Source: Flavobacterium sp. (GTDB taxonomy: Bacteria > Bacteroidota > Bacteroidia > Flavobacteriales > Flavobacteriaceae). From it: DNA of 64,000 nt. Location of the stretch: the NCBI RefSeq assembly GCF_027482425.1, contig NZ_JAIXWA010000034.1, positions 1-64,000 of the forward strand, in the 5' to 3' direction. Positions 58,452 through 64,000 of the stretch are shown here, piece by piece; positions within the stretch are counted from its first letter, which is position 1; each line of letters starts with the position of its first letter. The notes under the pieces were generated by a model. It made no database searches. It had not been told where the DNA came from and saw only the letters and a program-made list of their open reading frames with translations. Position numbers and translations under genes: made by a program.

Positions 58452-60818
58452 TTATTTTTTACGAAGCCAACGGGCAATACGGTATTTCAATGTTAATTTG
58501 CGGGAATAGTTTTTTTCATAACCATATCCATAGCCGTAATTGTATCCATAACTGTAATTACTTGCATAAATTTTATTTTGCCCCACATTGTTGATAATGA
58601 GTCCAAAACTAATTTTAGGATTGATTTTTTGAAAATCAAGAATATGTTTAAACAATTTCTTTTCTGTAAAATTAGCACGAGTGACAAAAAGTATAGCGTC
58701 AGCTAATCCTGAAATAACTGTTGTATCCGTCACTAAAAGGGTAGGTGCTGTGTCAATGACGATATAGTCATAGGTTTCCTTTAAAATATCTAACAAGGCA
58801 CTAAAACGATCATTGGCCAATAACTCCGCTGGATTAGGGGGTATTGTGCCCGAAAAAATAACATCAAACTCGTGTTTTGATAGCATTTCTTTTCCACGGA
58901 CCAGTACATCTTCAACGGTTAGTTTATCATCAAAAATAAAATTTGAAATTCCTTTTAATCCTTTTCTTTCGTAGTTTAACATACTGTGGAGTTGAGGATT
59001 TCTGAGATCAGCCCCTAATAACACCACTTTTTTATTGGTTGACGATAACGTAATTGCAAGGTTTATGGAAACAAATGTTTTTCCCTCTCCTTTGATAGAT
59101 GAGGTTACAAATACAACTTGATTTCGTTTCTTTTGCGAGGATAGTAAAAAGGATAGATTCGTTCGAAGAATACGAAACGATTCAGAGAGTATGGAGCGGT
59201 CTAATACGCGAATCAATTTATTTTCATTCGCATCAACAAAAGGAATTTCAGAAATAACAGGCAATTTAAGATGTTGCTCCAAATCAGATTTTGTTTGAAT
59301 TTTATCATTTGAAACAAAATACATATAAATTAATATGAGGGGGATTAATAAGCCAATTACAAAGGCAATTCCATAAATTAATGTCCTGTCAGGATATATA
59401 GGGCTACTGGTAAAGTTAGGATATTCAATGAGTTTAATGGTAGGATTTGTAATCGCAAGATTAACGGCAGCCTCTTCCCTTTTTTGGAGCAATAAAATGT
59501 ATAACGTTTCTTTGATATTTTGTTGTCTTTCAATCGAGCGCAATGATTTTTCATTATCAGGAATACGATTGTAATTTTTGGCACTCAACCCCTGTATTTT
59601 TGACAACTCTCTCTTTTGGTATGCTAACGTATTTTTATAACCAATTATGGTAGATTTAAGATTCCCTTTAACTGCATTTACTTGTTGCGTGAGTGAAGCA
59701 ACAATTGGATTTGTTTTTCCGCCTCCATCACTCATATACTTGTTGCGAGTCAGAATAACTTCATTGAGTTTGTTACTTAAACCATTTATTTCATCATTTG
59801 TAATGCCAATGTTGACGGGGATTAAATCTAACTCTTTACTCTTATTAATGGTGTTTAGCATAATATCAGCTAAAACGAGTTGGGTGTCTATTTTTTCAAT
59901 ATTATTTTCTGAGTCGTAGCTTTTTTGCATAATTACCCCAGCGTCGGCTTCAATAAATGATATTTTCTGAGATTTTTTGTAAGCGGCTTTTTGTTTTTCA
60001 ATAGAGTCCAGTTCGGTAAAAAGATATTGAAAACGATCATCCACAAATTCAATCGTTTTTTCAAAAACGAGTTGTCTATCTTTAACACCATCATTGTCAA
60101 AAATTGAAATAAGAGCCCCCAAAACAGCATTTATTTTGGCGGTATTCCCTCCCTTTAATACCAGTTTGAGGATATTACTCTGTGTTCCTTGTTTTGTGAT
60201 GGTTAAATTATTGGATAATTCTTGTAATAGCGTATTTTTAGGTTTTAATCGAATTTGATACACACCCAACTTTTGTTTTTTACGTTCATTTTTTGGTAAA
60301 ACAACAAAGGGAATTTCTTGTGTTAAATTAGTTTTGTTGTAAGGATAAAGCGTAGGCTTATCATCGAGTAAGTAACCATTTTCTTTGAGTGTAATGTTGA
60401 AGAATAAACTTTTATTGTAAAGTTCTTGAGTTGGAATTCCCCAAATAATCTTAAAAGGAGCGGTATCCCATAATTCTAAGGATTTGATTTTTCCTTTTGT
60501 ATATACTTCAGTGTTTAATTCAAGGCTATCAATGACTTTGTTTAAAATTCGCGTCGATTTTATTAGTTCAATTTCATTTTCCAAATCTTTATCATTATCC
60601 CCAAAAATATTGAAAGAGTTGGTCGGAAGCTTAAACGTATTATTTGTTTGATCTAAAATTTGAATTTTTGCTTGTGTAGCATAGATATCACTTACATAGC
60701 GAAGATAGAGATAAGCAACTAATAGGAAAGCGGCACAAGAAAGTACTATCCATTTCCAAAAGATTAGGTATTTGAATGCTTCTTCTTTAAACTTAAACTG
60801 AATTTCTTTTCCTTCCAT
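58452..60818 (-). CDS. Polysaccharide biosynthesis tyrosine autokinase (Wzc-like)
   Basis: Wzz domain, VVFVTSSIKGEGKTFVSINLAITLSSTNKKVVLLGADLRNP Walker motifs, Tyr-rich C-terminus YGYNYGYGYGYEKNY. Confidence 0.95.
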   Translation of the reverse strand: MEGKEIQFKFKEEAFKYLIFWKWIVLSCAAFLLVAYLYLRYVSDIYATQAKIQILDQTNNTFKLPTNSFNIFGDNDKDLENEIELIKSTRILNKVIDSLELNTEVYTKGKIKSLELWDTAPFKIIWGIPTQELYNKSLFFNITLKENGYLLDDKPTLYPYNKTNLTQEIPFVVLPKNERKKQKLGVYQIRLKPKNTLLQELSNNLTITKQGTQSNILKLVLKGGNTAKINAVLGALISIFDNDGVKDRQLVFEKTIEFVDDRFQYLFTELDSIEKQKAAYKKSQKISFIEADAGVIMQKSYDSENNIEKIDTQLVLADIMLNTINKSKELDLIPVNIGITNDEINGLSNKLNEVILTRNKYMSDGGGKTNPIVASLTQQVNAVKGNLKSTIIGYKNTLAYQKRELSKIQGLSAKNYNRIPDNEKSLRSIERQQNIKETLYILLLQKREEAAVNLAITNPTIKLIEYPNFTSSPIYPDRTLIYGIAFVIGLLIPLILIYMYFVSNDKIQTKSDLEQHLKLPVISEIPFVDANENKLIRVLDRSILSESFRILRTNLSFLLSSQKKRNQVVFVTSSIKGEGKTFVSINLAITLSSTNKKVVLLGADLRNPQLHSMLNYERKGLKGISNFIFDDKLTVEDVLVRGKEMLSKHEFDVIFSGTIPPNPAELLANDRFSALLDILKETYDYIVIDTAPTLLVTDTTVISGLADAILFVTRANFTEKKLFKHILDFQKINPKISFGLIINNVGQNKIYASNYSYGYNYGYGYGYEKNYSRKLTLKYRIARWLRKK

Positions 60819-60819
60819 T

Positions 60820-61560
60820 TTATTTGCTCAATAAGATTATGGCAAGAATTGTTGAAATACTTACGGAGGTTATGGTCAACAAATTCCCTAAACTTTTTAC
60901 ATATCCACCCGATTTCACTTTGGCATCATTCGGTAAAACATAAATTACATCATTTGGTTTTAAATAATAATATGGACTAGAAAACCAATCTTTTGATGTT
61001 AAATCAATTTTAGTATAGTTTAATACGTTACCTTCTTCGCGAATCAAATAGATGTTATTTCTAACGCCGTTAATTGTTAAGTCACCTGCATATCCCAAAG
61101 CTTGTAGCAAGGAAATATTTTCTTCCTGATAGTTATAAGTACCTGGTTTGTTGACTTCTCCTAAAACCGTAAATTTTGAATTTATTACTCGAACATTGAC
61201 AACAGGATTAGACAAATGCCCTCCTGATATCAGTAAATTGGATATAATTTGTTCCAATTCCATGCAGCTTAACCCGTTAGCATTAATTTTTCCTAACACA
61301 GGGAGTGTAATAAAACCTTCACTACTCACTAAATAACCATTAGGGCCTTGAGTGACTTCCACATTATATGCTTTAACAATTTCAGCCGATGAAGAAGTAA
61401 TCACAATACTTAAAATGTCGTTTTTTGTGATGGTAGATTTTATGAGCTGTGTTTTATCGGTAGTTTCTGTATTTAGGTTGTTAAAATAAATAATGTCTTT
61501 TTTTGAGGTGCAAGCAGAAGCGATGATAAGGAATAGCAAAAAGAAAATAGGTTTTTTCAT
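60820..61560 (-). CDS. Polysaccharide export outer-membrane lipoprotein (Wza-like)
   Basis: Lipobox IIASACTSKK; GFITLPVLGKINANGLSCMELEQIISNLL; FTVLGEVNKPGTYNYQEENISLLQALGYAGDLT. Confidence 0.94.
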   Translation of the reverse strand: MKKPIFFLLFLIIASACTSKKDIIYFNNLNTETTDKTQLIKSTITKNDILSIVITSSSAEIVKAYNVEVTQGPNGYLVSSEGFITLPVLGKINANGLSCMELEQIISNLLISGGHLSNPVVNVRVINSKFTVLGEVNKPGTYNYQEENISLLQALGYAGDLTINGVRNNIYLIREEGNVLNYTKIDLTSKDWFSSPYYYLKPNDVIYVLPNDAKVKSGGYVKSLGNLLTITSVSISTILAIILLSK

Positions 61561-61643
61561 AAATTGTAATTTACAACTCCATCAAATTGGAGGTTAAATT
61601 AATGTTGAATTAATAATACAAACTATAATTTATTTATATACTA

Positions 61644-61651
61644 CAAAACTA
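61644..61651 (-). promoter_or_regulatory. Candidate -7 box (TAGTTTTG) upstream of the wza-like gene
   Basis: Minus strand matches TAnnTTTG about 84 bp upstream of the start codon. Confidence 0.35.
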
Positions 61652-61729
61652 CATAATTAAGGAGTTAATTTGTTCTATAAGTTTGAAGCAGAAGTAATTT
61701 AACAATTAGATAATATAAAGGAAACAATG

Positions 61730-62707
61730 TTAAATTACCATTAAATTACACCCGCGAATATCCGAATGGTCAAAACGGCCCAACACTTCAAAAGCATTGT
61801 TGGTATATTTTTTCCCTAAATCTTGCGTAGCGATAAAGGAACAGGAATTGTAATTGGCCAAATCGATGACATTGATTCCTCCGTTTTTCCCATCGGCAAT
61901 ATAACATAAGGGATCTTCAGGGTCGCGAATGAGTATATGCATCCATGGGGGACATTCAAAGACACCTTGCCCAAAAGAATAGGCTTGTGACAATAGTTCG
62001 GTCATCCCGTATTCGGAATGGATTGTGGGTACTCCAAAGCCGGCACATAACATTTGGTGAAGCTCCTCGCGAATCATTTCCTTTCGGCGTCCTTTCATGC
62101 CCCCCGTTTCCATAATGAGGGTGTTCTTTAAATGGAATGTTTCTTTTTCAATAAGGTCCAGTAAGGCATAGGTCACTCCAATCAAAAGTGTGTTTTGTCC
62201 TGAGGCATCCAATAATTTCACTTTTTGGATGAGGTCTTCGTAATTGTGAAGATAAAAGCCACTATGTTCGTTTTGCGAACCTTCAATCAAATCTTTTACC
62301 ATATAGATCAAAGACGATCCTTCGCGCTCTAGATAGGAGGGTAGCAAGGCAAGTATCGCATAGTCTTCATTATTTCCGTAAAAAGAGGCAAAGGCCGATC
62401 GAAAACTTTGTACATATAATTGGATGTCGGTCACTACATGTTTGCTGGTTTGCATTCCAGTTGTACCGCTGCTTGTAAAGGTTATTTCGGGCGTCTGGGA
62501 ATTGGAAATGATGGTGTGACTTTTGAAAAACTGAATCGGTAAAAATGGAATGGATTCCAACGATTTGACGACTGTTTTATCGACGCCCAATAAGTCACAA
62601 AATTCACGGTATACGATCGTATTCTCGTATTGGTGCCGAAAAACTTTCAGCGCCATTTTTTCAAATTGCTTTGCATTGGCAATACTAAAAATATCGTACG
62701 GATCCAT
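61730..62707 (-). CDS. LuxE-like acyl-protein synthetase / acyl transferase
   Basis: PEITFTSSGTTGMQTSKHVV (adenylate-forming P-loop), FGVPTIHSEYGMTELLSQAYS. Confidence 0.85.
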   Translation of the reverse strand: MDPYDIFSIANAKQFEKMALKVFRHQYENTIVYREFCDLLGVDKTVVKSLESIPFLPIQFFKSHTIISNSQTPEITFTSSGTTGMQTSKHVVTDIQLYVQSFRSAFASFYGNNEDYAILALLPSYLEREGSSLIYMVKDLIEGSQNEHSGFYLHNYEDLIQKVKLLDASGQNTLLIGVTYALLDLIEKETFHLKNTLIMETGGMKGRRKEMIREELHQMLCAGFGVPTIHSEYGMTELLSQAYSFGQGVFECPPWMHILIRDPEDPLCYIADGKNGGINVIDLANYNSCSFIATQDLGKKYTNNAFEVLGRFDHSDIRGCNLMVI

Positions 62708-62727
62708 GCAACAAAAGTAGCGAAATA

Positions 62728-62754
62728 AAAAAGCCCCGACAACTGCCGGGGCTT
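62728..62754 (-). terminator. Intrinsic terminator of the edge T9SS gene
   Basis: Minus strand AAGCCCCG-gcagttgt-CGGGGCTTTTTT. Confidence 0.85.
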
Positions 62755-62775
62755 GGTTTATGGGGTGTCGAATAC

Positions 62776-64000
62776 TTATTCGATGATTAATTTCTTCACA
62801 GCCGTAGCGCCGTTTTCTGTAATTTGTACAAAGTATACTCCTTTGTTCAAACCACTTACGTTAACTGCATCTTGCGTTGTGGTATGGATTACTTCTTTTC
62901 CAACAAGGTCAAAAACGCGAACCGATTTGCTATCGTTCGCCGCAGTGTTGATATAGAAAATACCGTTTTTCACAGGGTTTGGATATACCGCTAAACCTTC
63001 AATAGCATTGTTGTTTACGCTCAATAAGTTTGGAGTAACAGAAACGCGTAATTCATCAACTGTAATTACTGGAGTTAAAGCATCTGTGTCTTGACGGAAT
63101 AAGAATCCTCCTAAAGTGGTAATTGCAGCAGCAGGCGTGTCGGTTAATGTAGGAGCTTGTGTGCCGTCAAATCCAGCAACCGTTGGGTTAACCCATAATT
63201 TCCATGAATTACCTACAAAGTCATACGATACAACTACAAACAATACATCGTTGAGGTTGTATGTGGCTGTTGTATAGTTGGTGGTTGACGTTCCTGAAGT
63301 AAGGCCTAATTGGTAGGTAGTCCCCGTTCTTTTAATAAAAATACGGCCTCTAAAGTTTGTAGCACTTCCATCTGTGATGATAGCAAAAGCCGTTTCAGAA
63401 GGATCGGTCGTTAAAGCAAAATCGGTAACTTTCATTATAAAAGAAGTGTATAACGCACCTTCAGTAACTGTAGTGGCAGTAAATCTTTTGTGTAATTCTT
63501 TACCAGCACCGTTCAAACCAGCAGCGTTGCCATTGGAGGTAAGTCCAGCATACGTTAAATTATCAGCAATGGCTAACACATCGTCTCCTGTGTTGGCGTT
63601 TGCCCAAAATTGTGTGGCTCCAATTGAACTTCCTACGTTATAATTCATGCTGTCATAAAGTGGTAATCCATTTACGGGTTTGCAATCAGGCGCGGTAATC
63701 GTTACCGTGTACGAACAATTGCTGCGAACTAAAGAAACGATAGCCCCGGTTCCTTCTGGAATACCTGTAACGGTAATATTTCCGTCAGCAATGCTTCCAG
63801 GATTGTCTCCTCCTACGGTTCCAACGGTTGAAGTAACCGTATAAGCACCGCCACCGCCGCCAGAGAAAGGAATCGTAGCTGTATACGTATCGATTGCAAA
63901 TGTAGTTGCATCACAAGCCGTAGTGGGCGTGCCTGGCACTACCGTACAAGTAGGGTCAAAACTAAATACGCGTACATCATCCAAACGGAATTGCGCTGTT
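62776..64000 (-). CDS. T9SS type A sorting domain-containing protein, 5' end beyond the window
   Basis: C-terminal GLAVYPNPVKNGIFYINT...GLNKGVYFVQITENGATAVKKLIIE; frame stays open to the window end (TAQFRLDDVRVFSFDP). Confidence 0.9.
   Translation of the reverse strand, partial: TAQFRLDDVRVFSFDPTCTVVPGTPTTACDATTFAIDTYTATIPFSGGGGGAYTVTSTVGTVGGDNPGSIADGNITVTGIPEGTGAIVSLVRSNCSYTVTITAPDCKPVNGLPLYDSMNYNVGSSIGATQFWANANTGDDVLAIADNLTYAGLTSNGNAAGLNGAGKELHKRFTATTVTEGALYTSFIMKVTDFALTTDPSETAFAIITDGSATNFRGRIFIKRTGTTYQLGLTSGTSTTNYTTATYNLNDVLFVVVSYDFVGNSWKLWVNPTVAGFDGTQAPTLTDTPAAAITTLGGFLFRQDTDALTPVITVDELRVSVTPNLLSVNNNAIEGLAVYPNPVKNGIFYINTAANDSKSVRVFDLVGKEVIHTTTQDAVNVSGLNKGVYFVQITENGATAVKKLIIE

Noticed and set aside
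58400-58594. 64-aa plus-strand ORF at the wzc 3' end, possible remnant of an EPS gene
   Set aside because: Mostly antisense to wzc including the Tyr-rich tail; no family resemblance and no convincing upstream frame.

Overview
The window is a Bacteroidota chromosome segment, most likely Flavobacteriaceae. Support comes from the gene content, the TAnnTTTG-type promoter boxes, T9SS sorting domains and low-GC coding. About 52 protein genes can be supported. Positions 1-36 kb are mostly housekeeping and conserved flavobacterial operons: rpoN/asnS, an RND-type exporter, a CPA2 antiporter, frr-pyrH, ftsX-DUF3098-uppP-truB, leuS, pckA, hemD, a dihydroorotase homologue and tyrS. Positions 37-62 kb are an envelope/exopolysaccharide region. 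It holds a nucleotide-sugar dehydrogenase, an OmpA-family protein, a TonB-dependent receptor with a 1301-aa T9SS-secreted protein, a ten-gene glycosyltransferase/flippase/acyltransferase/polymerase run, and a convergent wza-wzc pair. I saw no tRNA, rRNA, CRISPR array, transposase or phage module. The most interesting signals are small repeats: (i) two intergenic-type repeat words read in frame inside leuS; (ii) a GxxExxY gene bounded by imperfect inverted repeats that fills the asnS-rpoN gap; (iii) a duplicated terminator-containing intergenic element flanking a two-gene block; (iv) a PKD-like repeat in the large secreted protein that appears split by an insertion. I found no clear complete undescribed defence or mobile system.
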